A stretch of DNA of 64,000 bases from Deltaproteobacteria bacterium. GTDB taxonomy: Bacteria > Desulfobacterota > Desulfobulbia > Desulfobulbales > JAGXFP01. Below the pieces are notes generated by a model. It had not been told where the DNA came from. It did no database searches and was given only the letters and a program-made list of their open reading frames with translations. Location: the NCBI GenBank assembly GCA_020056965.1, contig JAGVGT010000031.1, positions 54,170 through 118,169 of the forward strand, read 5' to 3'. The position numbers were made by a program, and so were the translations under genes. The number at the start of each line of letters is the position of its first letter. Position 1 is the stretch's first letter. Below are positions 1-7,201 of the stretch, piece after piece.

Positions 1-181
1 GGGGCCAGCATCAGCGGCGTGGTGCCAGGTTGCCAGGGCAGGGCAGGGGTCGGGGCGGAATTTGATTGGGTGGACATTTATGCTTTATCCGGGAATAATA
101 ATGGCTTCACAAAGAAGTCGCCGAGATCCAGATGAACTTACTCCAGAAGGCTTGGCGCAGACGAGATATCAAACACTAATT

Positions 182-214
182 CCGTTCACCCTGAGCCTGT
201 CGAAGGGCGGCCCA
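182..214. repeat. dispersed repeat, CTGAGCCTGTCGAAGG type
   Basis: A short element with core 'CTGAGCCTGTCGAAGG' that recurs near 51.43 kb in the same orientation and near 51.56 kb inverted. It is a common intergenic repeat type in bacterial genomes. The stretch from position 1 to about 376 shows no other gene or signal that I can support. Confidence 0.6.
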
Positions 215-376
215 ATTTGATCTTGGTCAGGACCGTAGTTTCAATTAGGGAAAGCCACCTCTGATAAAAACAAGTTAATCAAAGATTCACCTGCTTATAA
301 TCGGGCCCCCAAGCCTTTTCAAGGGATAAGGCCGAGTCACTAAGGCAGTCGGTGCAGCACGGAATGGAGAAGAAAC

Positions 377-613
377 ATGAGCAGCAGTCAAGAACGGCAG
401 GCAGCCCTGATCGAGGAAGTCAAAACCCTCCTCAAGGAAAAGGGCAAGACCATCGATCCGGAGGTGCTGGCCAGATTGACCGTCGCCCAAAGCGGGGTGG
501 TGGAAGGCAGCGCCTCCCGCTTCGCCACGCTCTGGCGAGCCATCCGGACCCCGTTCACTTTACTGCTGATCGCGCTGTTTGCCCTGTTGTTCTTTTTCCT
601 GATTGCCAGCTAG
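377..613 (+). CDS. small single-pass membrane protein, unknown function
   Basis: A 78-residue protein. The N-terminal 50 residues are charged and probably helical, beginning 'MSSSQERQAALIEEVKTLL'. The C-terminus is one long hydrophobic segment, about residues 58-77, ending 'FFFLIAS', so it is likely a tail-anchored or single-pass inner-membrane protein. The ATG at 377 has a GGAGAA-like ribosome site a few bases upstream. No conserved family is recognised and no operon partner is adjacent. The next 470 bases hold only repeats. The overlapping 103-residue ORF in another frame is treated as a shadow because it has no membrane or domain logic. Confidence 0.5.
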   Translation: MSSSQERQAALIEEVKTLLKEKGKTIDPEVLARLTVAQSGVVEGSASRFATLWRAIRTPFTLLLIALFALLFFFLIAS

Positions 614-688
614 CCGGACTCGCCCGCGCCGCCCGCCGGAATGAGGCAGGGGCGAGTGGGTAGTGCGGCCCGGCGGTGATTTAAAAAC

Positions 689-714
689 GTCGGGTTACGC
701 TACACTAACCCGAC
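689..714. repeat. REP-like hairpin GTCGGGTTA / TAACCCGAC
   Basis: A perfect 9-bp inverted repeat with an 8-base loop, followed by a short T-rich stretch. This GTCGGGTTACGC-type hairpin is a widely dispersed intergenic repeat. It could also end transcription of the upstream small gene. The surrounding 614-978 region holds nothing else I can support. Confidence 0.5.
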
Positions 715-978
715 CTCTATTTAGTTTTCTCGTAAAATCTAAAACAGACAGCGTGGTTATTTTAATTTCTCACTGAGTTTGCCGATGAAAAACTTCCGAT
801 CCGGCCGCTAGGTTCAGCAGGTGGTTCAAGTTAAACAGGAGCCAGCGGGATCAACAAAGGTCAACGGTAGAAAGCTCCCATTTTGACGCCAGCCTCGCGG
901 TCTTTTGCGAGACCGACAATATTGCTTGTCAGGGTTTATGGTAAGGATTAAGCAGAGATACACAGTATCTGAGAGTCT

Positions 979-1067
979 AGTAGGGCGCATTAGGCGAACG
1001 CCGTAATGCGCTGCGCTTATTGCCGCCCTACATGGGATGGCGGCAGATTGCACCTTACGTGTTGCTT
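979..1067. repeat. dispersed repeat with inverted copy near 55.7 kb
   Basis: An element of about 90 bp reading 'TAGGGCGCATTAGGCG', then 'TTGCCGCCCTACATGGGATG', then 'CGGCAGATTGCACCTTACGT'. About 60 bp of it recurs in reverse orientation immediately after the truncated attC at 55.7 kb. It abuts the first integron cassette here, so both copies lie at cassette edges. Confidence 0.65.
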
Positions 1068-1090
1068 AATAACTTGTTAAGTTCAAAACC

Positions 1091-1828
1091 ATGAAACCAG
1101 AATATGATTTATTGAGTATTTCTTTTCAGCTGCTAGGTGATTTAACAAATGATCTAGCAATCAAATATCTTCGTTTTGGATTTATTATACGAACACTGCA
1201 GATTAAAGAATCGATATTCTTGCTCAATCAACTACATGAAAAATCTGGAAGCAAGAACAGAGAACCATATGAGACAGTTCATACTAATATTTACTTAAAT
1301 TCATTTTATATAAACATACTTGGTGCAATTGATAATTTATCATGGGTTTTGCACTATGAATTTGAAATTATTCCTGGTGCAAATGAAGACAATAATAAGA
1401 GAAATAAAATTTCAATTTTTCATCCTGAATTTTCAAAAAGATTGTCTTCTATGGATAGAAAAAGGACGGAACTAATCTTGGAATACCAGCCATGGTATAA
1501 AGAAATTAAACTGTTAAGAGATCCAGCAGCACACCGAATTCCTCTTTATTGTCCGCCTGGTATCTTGAGACCCGAAGACAAGGAAATTATTCAAGCCAAA
1601 AAAACAAATCTTGAACAGACAGATTACTCCAAGAATCCTGATGCTTACATGGATAATTTCAGAGAAATGTCTCAAATTGGAAGGTTTGAACCAATTTTTA
1701 TTAGTAATACCGAAAAAGAAGACACTATTTTTTCCTTAAAAAGAACTACGGATCACGATTTCAATAATTTCTGTAAATTGTCAGATTCAATATTAACTAT
1801 GCTAAAAATAAACTTAACAAACGCTTAG
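1091..1828 (+). CDS. integron-cassette protein with HEPN-like Rx4H motif
   Basis: A 245-residue soluble protein of AT-rich composition, clearly unlike the GC-rich neighbours, which points to horizontal acquisition. The stop codon lies inside an attC site, the usual arrangement in an integron cassette. Around residues 75-85 there is a helical 'LGAIDNLSWVL' segment. Near residue 143 sits 'RDPAAHRIP', which fits the Rx4H signature of HEPN RNase or adaptor domains. HEPN proteins commonly act as toxins, abortive-infection factors or nucleotide-transfer partners. That assignment is inference from one motif and the helical character. No paired antitoxin gene is evident. Confidence 0.7.
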   Translation: MKPEYDLLSISFQLLGDLTNDLAIKYLRFGFIIRTLQIKESIFLLNQLHEKSGSKNREPYETVHTNIYLNSFYINILGAIDNLSWVLHYEFEIIPGANEDNNKRNKISIFHPEFSKRLSSMDRKRTELILEYQPWYKEIKLLRDPAAHRIPLYCPPGILRPEDKEIIQAKKTNLEQTDYSKNPDAYMDNFREMSQIGRFEPIFISNTEKEDTIFSLKRTTDHDFNNFCKLSDSILTMLKINLTNA

Positions 1829-1906
1829 AGAGGGACGCGGTAAACGTTTGCGGCGCTAAAGCGGTCAAGTTTATTGGCCACGCCCCTCAAGCGAAGCATT
1901 ATGTGC
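1814..1906 (+). other. attC: integron attC recombination site (VCR-like)
   Basis: The left end 'CTTAACAAACGCTTAGAGAG' and the right end 'CCCCTCAAGCGAAGCATTAT' are imperfectly complementary, giving the folded hairpin expected of an attC, with outer core sequences resembling TAACAA and GTTATG. The layout closely resembles Vibrio VCR-type sites. It overlaps the stop codon of the upstream gene and is followed at about 30 bp by the next cassette gene. The first 55 bases are nearly identical to a half-site at 55.64 kb. No integrase gene is in the window. Confidence 0.8.
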
Positions 1907-1936
1907 AAAATATAATCAACGGGGCAACATTGACTT

Positions 1937-2887
1937 ATGCCTTTAGACCATTATGTGTCCCAGGTACATCTTAAGAATTTTTATTCCCCAATTCTGGGGA
2001 ATTTGATGCATGCCATACGCAAAAGCGATTTAAAAACCTTCACTCCAAGTTCAGAATCAGTATGTAGAATTGAGGATGGAAGCACTAACTCTTATCTGCA
2101 CGAAGACCGAATAGTCGAAGAATTTTTAAAAAAGGTTGAGCCTAGATACAACAAATCTATTGACAAGTTAAGAACAAATAATATCGATTCTGAATGCATA
2201 TTTACAATTTCAAGTTTTGTTGCATATGTTGTTTCCTGTTCACCAGCTGGCATGCGAATACATTCAAATTTATTCAAGGGAACAGTTGAAGAAACAGCAC
2301 GTATCTTAGACAAAAACAATGCCTTTTCTGCTCCTCCACCTGAGTTAGGGGGGAGAACTTTAACAGACCTATTGGATGATGGTTCCCTCAACGTTACAAT
2401 CGACCCTAAATACCCCCAATCAATTGGGATAAATCAAATCATTAGTCATGCGAACTCATTTGGTAATTCAACTTGGGAAATTCTTATTAATAACTTTGAC
2501 GACAATCCATTTTTCACTAGTGATTTCCCTGTAGCAATAGAGAAAACGAAGAATAACCGAGTTATTAACAGAATCGCACCATTATCTCCAAATCTCGCAA
2601 TCAGAATTTGCCCAGATATAAATAACATTAACAATGATGCAGAATATTCCTTTTCAAAATTCAAACATTCAATACGTAAATTAAACCGACAAGAGGTTGC
2701 AGATATCAACAAACTAATTGTTCGATGTGCTGAAGATTTAGTGTTTTTCCGTGACAATCACGAATGGGTTTCTAAATTTGTTAAAAGAAATGCAATGTAT
2801 TGGGTTGAACCTAAAACTTATAGAATTCCTCATCATGGAGGAACTGCGCTTTGGTTTACACAAGGAATAGAAAAAAAGAAAACTTAA
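1937..2887 (+). CDS. DUF4238 family protein, integron cassette gene
   Basis: A 316-residue protein whose start 'MPLDHYVSQVHLKNF' matches the N-terminal signature of DUF4238 (consensus like HYVPQFYLRNF). Mid-protein motifs 'FFTSDFPV' (about residue 195) and 'LSPNLAIRI' are also typical of the family, which is of unknown function and frequent in mobile and defence contexts. Composition is AT-rich. The gene lies between a complete attC upstream and a truncated attC-like left half downstream, so it is probably a cassette. Family call is fairly confident. Function is unknown. Confidence 0.75.
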   Translation: MPLDHYVSQVHLKNFYSPILGNLMHAIRKSDLKTFTPSSESVCRIEDGSTNSYLHEDRIVEEFLKKVEPRYNKSIDKLRTNNIDSECIFTISSFVAYVVSCSPAGMRIHSNLFKGTVEETARILDKNNAFSAPPPELGGRTLTDLLDDGSLNVTIDPKYPQSIGINQIISHANSFGNSTWEILINNFDDNPFFTSDFPVAIEKTKNNRVINRIAPLSPNLAIRICPDINNINNDAEYSFSKFKHSIRKLNRQEVADINKLIVRCAEDLVFFRDNHEWVSKFVKRNAMYWVEPKTYRIPHHGGTALWFTQGIEKKKT

Positions 2888-2891
2888 AAAT

Positions 2892-2945
2892 CACATAACC
2901 AGTCACTTCAGGGGGGCTCGCCGGGGACGTTGTTTACTGGTTTAT
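2892..2945 (+). other. truncated attC-like half-site
   Basis: 'ATAACCAGTCACTTCAGGGG' right after the cassette stop resembles the left half of an attC. The expected complementary right half (CCCCTGAAGTG followed by GTTAT) is not found downstream, so the site appears cut, marking the right boundary of the cassette patch. A weaker local hairpin, ATAACCAGT with ACTGGTTTAT, is present. Confidence 0.5.
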
Positions 2946-2994
2946 TAGCTTCATCAGTTTCCTGGATACCCGGTCATTGGAACCAACAACTTAT

Positions 2995-3615
2995 ATGAGA
3001 TACCTGGTCCTTTCCGTTCTGGTGATTGCCTGGTGCACTTTACACAGTGCAATGATCTCGGTATCAGTGACGGAATATCTGCATAAGCGGCTGGGACCCA
3101 CCTTTCGATTTTATCGATTATTTTTCAACGTGGTCGCCGCTCTCACCCTTATCCCGGTAGTTTTGTACGCATCTGCAGCGCGAACCGAGCCGCTATTCGG
3201 TTGGGATGGCTATCTGCGAATCCCCCAGCTGCTCATGCTGGGAACCGCTACTTTGTTGTTCTTCCTGGGCGCCAGCCGCTATGAGGCCGGCCAACTCCTG
3301 GGCTTTAAACAGATCCGCGCAGGAATCTCGCCCAAGGGGATAGCCGCCGCTGGCGAGTTGGACACTTCCGGGATCCTGAGTGTCGTGCGCCATCCCTGGT
3401 ATCTCGGCATTCTTCTTCTGATCTGGGCAAGGCCGCTGGACATCTCGACCATTCTGGTTAATGTGCTGCTGACCGCCTATTTGCTGGTCGGGTCTCATCT
3501 GGAAGAACGAAAACTAGTCCGGGAATTCGGGGCGCAATACCGCGCCTATCAGCAAAGGGTTTCCATGCTGATCCCCTATAAATGGCTGAAGGCAAAATAC
3601 CTATGCAAAAAATAA
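2995..3615 (+). CDS. isoprenylcysteine O-methyltransferase-like (ICMT/NnrU type) membrane protein
   Basis: About 206 residues with four to five hydrophobic segments. The C-terminal half carries the phospholipid/isoprenylcysteine methyltransferase pattern: 'SVVRHPWYLGILLL' (about residue 123) and 'LEERKLVREFGAQYRAYQQR' (about residue 172). In that family the motif binds S-adenosylmethionine at the membrane face. The substrate cannot be told. I prefer the ATG at 2995; the tracked start is a TTG six codons upstream, and neither has a strong ribosome site. The stop overlaps the start of the next gene, so the two are probably translated together. Confidence 0.75.
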   Translation: MRYLVLSVLVIAWCTLHSAMISVSVTEYLHKRLGPTFRFYRLFFNVVAALTLIPVVLYASAARTEPLFGWDGYLRIPQLLMLGTATLLFFLGASRYEAGQLLGFKQIRAGISPKGIAAAGELDTSGILSVVRHPWYLGILLLIWARPLDISTILVNVLLTAYLLVGSHLEERKLVREFGAQYRAYQQRVSMLIPYKWLKAKYLCKK

Positions 3616-4280
3616 CCCTCGGCCTCGCCCCAAAAAACCCGGATCTCTACCGATGGGCGGCGGTGCTGGCCCTGATCACCATCTTCTACAATATCGGCGA
3701 AGGGCTGCTCTCGGTCTTTTTCGGACTGGAGGACGAGAGCATGGCGCTCTTCGGATTCGGGCTGGATTCCTTCGTCGAGGTCGCCTCCGGGATCGGCATC
3801 TGGCACATGATCCGGCGGATTCAGAGGAACGAAGGGGAAACCGCCGATCATTTCGAACGGACCGCCCTCCGGATCACCGGCAGCGGCTTCTATATCCTGA
3901 CCGCCGGGCTGGCCGTGATGGCCGTGGTCAATCTTTATCAGGGTCACCAGCCCGAGACCACCTTCTGGGGCATCGTGGTCTCGCTGGTTTCCATCCTGAC
4001 CATGTGGCTGCTGATCCACGCCAAGGTGAAGGTCGGCCGGGCGCTCAGTTCCCAGGCGATCCTGGCGGACGCCGCCTGTACCCGCGCCTGCCTGCAGTTG
4101 TCCGTGGTCCTGCTGGCATCGAGCCTGGGCTACAAGTATACCGGCATCGGCGGCTTTGATTCGGTGGGGACGCTGGTCATCGCCGGGCTTTGCTGGCGCG
4201 AAGGCAAGGAATCCTTCGAAAAGGCCAAGTCGGGAAGCTTCGCCTGCACCTGCGGGGGCGCCTGCAAAACCGACCTATAG
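3603..4280 (+). CDS. CDF-like cation transporter membrane protein
   Basis: A 225-residue protein with about five to six membrane segments. 'FGFGLDSFVEVASG' near residue 55 resembles the metal-binding DxxxE/DSxxE element in transmembrane helix 2 of cation diffusion facilitators, and 'DAACTRACLQLS' resembles the second metal-site helix. It lacks the long cytoplasmic CDF domain and is shorter than the usual 280-320 residues. The C-terminus ends in a small Cys cluster, 'FACTCGGACKTDL', which could bind metal. The ATG at 3603 overlaps the end of the upstream gene and has GAAGG about 10 bases upstream. Metal specificity is unknown. Confidence 0.7.
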   Translation: MQKITLGLAPKNPDLYRWAAVLALITIFYNIGEGLLSVFFGLEDESMALFGFGLDSFVEVASGIGIWHMIRRIQRNEGETADHFERTALRITGSGFYILTAGLAVMAVVNLYQGHQPETTFWGIVVSLVSILTMWLLIHAKVKVGRALSSQAILADAACTRACLQLSVVLLASSLGYKYTGIGGFDSVGTLVIAGLCWREGKESFEKAKSGSFACTCGGACKTDL

Positions 4281-4373
4281 AGAATACGGGGACCAATGTA
4301 GGAGCGGCCCATGGCCGCGATCAGATCCAGAGTGCGGCCATGCTGAAAATTGGGGCAGGAGACGAGGGTCATT

Positions 4374-5132
4374 ATGAAGGTTCAAGTCGAAATCACCACC
4401 CGCTGTAATTTTGCCTGTTTCTACTGCGCCGGTCGCCTCTTGCGCCAGGGGGACATGCCGTTTGAAACACTCAGCGACCTATTGGGGCGGCACGTGGCCA
4501 GGCATGGCGTTCCCACCGAGATTTCATTACAGGGCGAGGGCGAGCCAACCCTGCACCGCGACTTTTTCCGGATGGCCAAGCTGGTCCGGGAGCTCGGGGC
4601 GCAACCTTACACGATCACCAACGGCAGCTATCAGCAGCCCGAGCATTTCATCGGCCGGTTCGACCGGGTCGGCGTGAGCGTAGACACCCTCGACGAGGCA
4701 GCCGCCCAGGCCATCGGGCGGCGAAACTTGCCGCGAACCCTCAATTTTGTGCAAACCCTCGGCGCCCATCTGCAGGTCGTGATTCATTCGGTGCGCAATG
4801 GCCAGCACACACCGGCGGTGGCCGCCTGGTGCAAGCAGCAGGGCTACGTTCACATCGTCCAGCCGCTCCAGACTAAACCTGATTACAGTCGCCGCTACCT
4901 GAAGCAGCCCCCGGCTGGGCCAAGCGGCCGCTTCTCCTGCCACTTTCTCGCCCAACCGCAGATGCGCTACTTCAGCCTGGATGGGACCGAGATGCCCTGT
5001 TGTTTTATTAAAGACCTTAGTGCGTACCCCGGCCTCGGCGACATGCTGCAAAAGCAACAGACCGGCAACTGGCCGAAATGCTGTGCAGGTTGCCGAGTCG
5101 CGGCTCGCCCGGTCGCCAAGCCAGTGAGGTAG
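4374..5132 (+). CDS. radical SAM protein with C-terminal Cys-rich (SPASM-like) region
   Basis: A 252-residue protein. 'TTRCNFACFYC' at residues 9-18 is the CxxxCxxC motif that holds the radical-SAM 4Fe-4S cluster, and 'SLQGEGEPTLH' is the glycine-rich SAM-binding element. The C-terminal third has further cysteines ('FSCHFL', 'MPCCFIKD', 'KCCAGC') suggesting an auxiliary cluster as in SPASM proteins. Such enzymes modify peptides, cofactors or RNA by radical chemistry. No substrate peptide is adjacent. The ATG at 4374 has GAGG 6 bases upstream; the tracked start is a TTG eight codons earlier. Confidence 0.85.
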   Translation: MKVQVEITTRCNFACFYCAGRLLRQGDMPFETLSDLLGRHVARHGVPTEISLQGEGEPTLHRDFFRMAKLVRELGAQPYTITNGSYQQPEHFIGRFDRVGVSVDTLDEAAAQAIGRRNLPRTLNFVQTLGAHLQVVIHSVRNGQHTPAVAAWCKQQGYVHIVQPLQTKPDYSRRYLKQPPAGPSGRFSCHFLAQPQMRYFSLDGTEMPCCFIKDLSAYPGLGDMLQKQQTGNWPKCCAGCRVAARPVAKPVR

Positions 5133-5142
5133 CCAGCCAACC

Positions 5143-5510
5143 TCAACCAGACTTGTTGAACTTCTTCATATCACTCTTGTGGTAGAGGTCGAAGAAGATG
5201 ACGCTGTGGTCGGGGATCTTTTCACAGTCGGCACAGCCTGGTCCTGCCGCCGGTTTTCCTTGCGGCAGAGGCGGCACCAGTAATAGATCAGTCGGTAGTC
5301 CCGCCGCCCCACATACTTCTTAAAGCGGCCGTGGTAGAGGCCGTGCATCTTGCCGTCACCGTTGTCCGGCTCAACCAGCAGCCGTTCGATGACCTTGACG
5401 ATCCGGCCATAACCGGGCGGGTCGTTCTCCCTGACCTCGGCCAGCTTGCGGCTGAACAGCTCGGTGGGCTGGTAAAGATTGGCGTCCTGGCTGGATTCCG
5501 TGAACATCAT
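5143..5510 (-). pseudogene. RelE-like toxin gene with zinc-ribbon insert, frameshifted
   Basis: The tracked ORF starts like a RelE/ParE toxin ('MFTESSQDANLYQPTELFSR', then 'HGLYHGRFKKYVGRRDYRLI') but its last 30 residues are low-complexity. Reading the +1 frame from about 5245 gives 'GPGCADCEKIPDHSVIFFDL' and then 'YHKSDMKKFNKSG' with a stop at 5143, a natural RelE ending. The true gene therefore appears split by a single-base deletion. The combined protein would hold CxxC ('WCRLC') plus CxxC ('CADC'), a zinc-ribbon-like insertion. No antitoxin is visible beside it. It could be a real pseudogene or a sequencing error. Confidence 0.65.
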
Positions 5511-5576
5511 TTTCTCTCTAAATTAGTTCCCACCGGAACCTCCGGGTGTAACGCTAAGGAAGGGTACCGTTTACGT

Positions 5577-5694
5577 CTCCTCACCCCAACCCTCTCCCTG
5601 AAGGAGAGGGAGCTTTTTGTAAACCATGATCGGCTTGCACATTTGTCTTCCCTCGCCCTCAGGGAGAGGGTGGCCGAAGGCCAGGTGAGGGGAT
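5577..5694. repeat. MITE-like inverted repeat (CTCACCCCAACCCTCTCCC type)
   Basis: Ends 'CCTCACCCCAACCCTCTCCC' and 'GGGAGAGGGTGGCC...GGTGAGGGGA' are inverted copies around a short centre, about 118 bp in all. A partial relative lies at 45.48 kb, and another CCCTCACCCTC fragment lies near 55.85 kb. The element has no coding capacity. The rest of 5695-5998 contains no supported gene. Confidence 0.6.
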
Positions 5695-5998
5695 AAGACA
5701 GTCAAATTCCGTATGCCCTAAGTGCCAGGCCGCAAAGGCCAATAGAAAAATTTCAAGTTTCTGTTGTCGCTGGACCCTGCGCCGAACGCCTTTAAACTAG
5801 TGCCATTCGTGCCAGCTCCCGGGAGATTGCTTCGTCGTTACACTCCTCGCAATGACGCAAAATACGCTGGTTCATTGCCTGTCCTGCTCCGGTTGTTCAG
5901 ATAATCCCGAAACTCCCGCACCCGCAAGAAATTTTCGCCGGCCAGCCCGGGAACCGGGGCGCTTCAGCCCCACCCAGCCGCGATCCGCAGAATTCTTC

Positions 5999-6033
5999 TT
6001 GACTCTCAGCCCCTTCGGATATAAACGTATATT
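5999..6033 (+). promoter_or_regulatory. predicted sigma-70-like promoter of the ArsR-led operon
   Basis: A TTGACT box at 5999-6004 is followed after 15 bases by TATAAA at 6020-6025. The spacing is slightly short. The -10 box lies inside the palindromic operator, about 70 bases before the regulator start codon, which is the geometry expected for autorepression. Confidence 0.5.
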
Positions 6034-6040
6034 TATATCC
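6017..6040. promoter_or_regulatory. palindromic operator, probable ArsR-family binding site
   Basis: The arms 'GGATATAAA' and 'TTTATATCC' are perfect inverted repeats of 9 bp with a 6-base centre. AT-rich palindromes of this size overlapping the -10 region are typical operators of ArsR/SmtB repressors. The adjacent ArsR gene is the natural partner (inference). Confidence 0.7.
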
Positions 6041-6096
6041 TTGTTTGATTGATCTGACTCCCGAAATAACGGCGCAGGCCGCTGGAAAACGACCGT

Positions 6097-6435
6097 ATGC
6101 AAAAGCGAAGCGAACCAATCCCGGCTGAGGAGACCGTTGCCGCCCCCAAAGCCGCCGCCTTTGTGGCTAAAGCCCTAGCCGACGAAAACCGGCTGCGGAT
6201 CATCCTCAGCCTGGCGGCCGGGAAAAAGCCGGTTTCCCGGATCGTCGAGGAGTTGGGGATCTCCCAGCCTCTGGCCTCTCATCATCTCAAGGAACTGAAA
6301 AGGGCGCTGCTGGTGCAGGTGGAGCGGAGCGGTCCCTTTATCTACTACGAACTGGCCGATCCGCGGATCGCGACCATCCTGACCGATCTCAACCGGCTGG
6401 CCGCCGACCTGCTGGCCAACCGGACCGCTTTTTGA
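6097..6435 (+). CDS. ArsR-family winged-helix transcriptional regulator
   Basis: A 112-residue protein with the ArsR fold: 'VAKALADENRLRIILSL' (residues 23-39), recognition helix 'ISQPLASHHLKELKRALL' and wing 'VERSGPFIYYELAD'. Classic ArsR/SmtB metal sensors carry cysteines in the alpha-3 'ELCVCDL' helix. This protein has 'VEELGISQ' there and no cysteine at all, so it is unlikely to sense arsenic or a soft metal through thiolates. It heads the operon that continues into two small selenoproteins and a TSUP transporter, and a palindrome sits on its own promoter. It probably represses the operon and releases on an unknown ligand. Confidence 0.9.
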   Translation: MQKRSEPIPAEETVAAPKAAAFVAKALADENRLRIILSLAAGKKPVSRIVEELGISQPLASHHLKELKRALLVQVERSGPFIYYELADPRIATILTDLNRLAADLLANRTAF

Positions 6436-6454
6436 CCTTAAGAGGAGAACCACG

Positions 6455-6901
6455 ATGGAATTGCACGAGATTCTCAACCGTCTGGAACCGGCGGAGGCCC
6501 TGGCGGCCTTGGGTCCGGAACTAAAGAAAATCCTGGCCCATCTCGACGAAGAGGCCCGGGCCGATTTTGTCATCGAGATGCTGGGCGGCGCCGAGGGAGA
6601 CAAGATCGGCAGCCTGGTCGATCTCTGACTGGCCGAATGCATGGGCGAAGGTGTCGACCCAACGCAGATGTGTCAGACTCTGGTCCACAAGGTGGCCCAA
6701 TCCAAGCAACTGATGGCGGTCACTGATCCGGACGTGCTGGGGCTGTTTGAAAGCTGGCTCGATGAGCTGGAAGAAGAGGTGGTGGCCCATCTGCGCCGCC
6801 ACCCGGATGGTGATCCGGTGATTATTTCGACGGCGCTCGGGCTGTCGCAGCGCGGCGCCGCCTTTCTGGTCGCTAAGCTGCGGCGGGAAAAGAAAATCTA
6901 A
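6455..6901 (+). CDS. predicted small selenoprotein with U-x3-C motif, unrecognised family
   Basis: Read with the in-frame TGA at 6626-6628 as selenocysteine, this is a 148-residue helical protein with Sec58 and Cys62 ('VDLULAECMG') and Cys73. The ATG at 6455 has a strong AGAGGAG site, and the frame stays open for 90 codons after the TGA, whereas the tracked ORF from 6641 has no ribosome site. A bulged stem-loop with a G-containing loop begins 13 bases after the TGA. The C-terminal half ('GLSQRGAAFLVAKLRREKKI') looks like a small winged or helical domain. I do not recognise the family. It lies 19 bp after arsR, 16 bp before the next Sec gene. A redox or persulfide/selenide role is inference. 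Confidence 0.75.
6642..6661 (+). promoter_or_regulatory. candidate bacterial SECIS element for the first selenoprotein
   Basis: The arms 'TGGGCGA' and 'TCG(A)CCCA' pair with one bulged A around the loop AGGTG. It begins 13 bases after the TGA, and the loop Gs lie about 22 bases after it, the distance and loop composition expected for SelB-dependent bacterial SECIS hairpins. Confidence 0.65.
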
Positions 6902-6917
6902 CTAAAGGGAGGAAGTC

Positions 6918-7199
6918 ATGGTGAAGGTGCGCTTTTTTCTAAACGAACCCCGGGGCAAGACCTGAGGGCATTTCGACGAGATGCTGTCCAGGTTGGACAG
7001 CCGCGCGGATGTGGTAACTGAGGTAATCTCCAAGACCCGGGAAGAATACCGGTGCGATGAGTATTTCGCCCTGGATCTGCCCTTGGCCCCGGCGATCATG
7101 GTGGGCGAGGAGATCGTCGTCGAGGGCAAGGACATCGACGAGGCGACGGTGGAGGCGGCCATCCGCCGCTGCATGGAACAGTGCGGGCAGGAGGATTGA
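6918..7199 (+). CDS. predicted small thioredoxin-fold selenoprotein
   Basis: With the TGA at 6963-6965 read as selenocysteine, this is a 93-residue protein: 'MVKVRFFLNEPRGKTUGHFD', then a C-terminal half whose 'LPLAPAIMVGEEIVVEG' looks like the cis-proline strand-turn of thioredoxin/glutaredoxin folds. Other cysteines are 46, 85 and 89. The ATG has GGGAGGAAGTC just upstream. The tracked ORF starting at 6981 would lose the first strand and the redox site. A perfect 8-bp stem with a GGT loop follows the TGA at 17 bases. The gene is 2 bp from the TSUP transporter and probably cotranscribed. A thiol/selenol redox role is likely; the substrate is unknown. Confidence 0.8.
6983..7001 (+). promoter_or_regulatory. 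candidate bacterial SECIS element for the second selenoprotein
   Basis: Perfect inverted repeat 'GCTGTCCA' / 'TGGACAGC' around the 3-base loop GGT, starting 17 bases after the TGA. Loop Gs are about 26 bases from the TGA. This is the strongest SECIS-like hairpin of the three. Confidence 0.75.
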
Positions 7200-7201
7200 C
7201 C

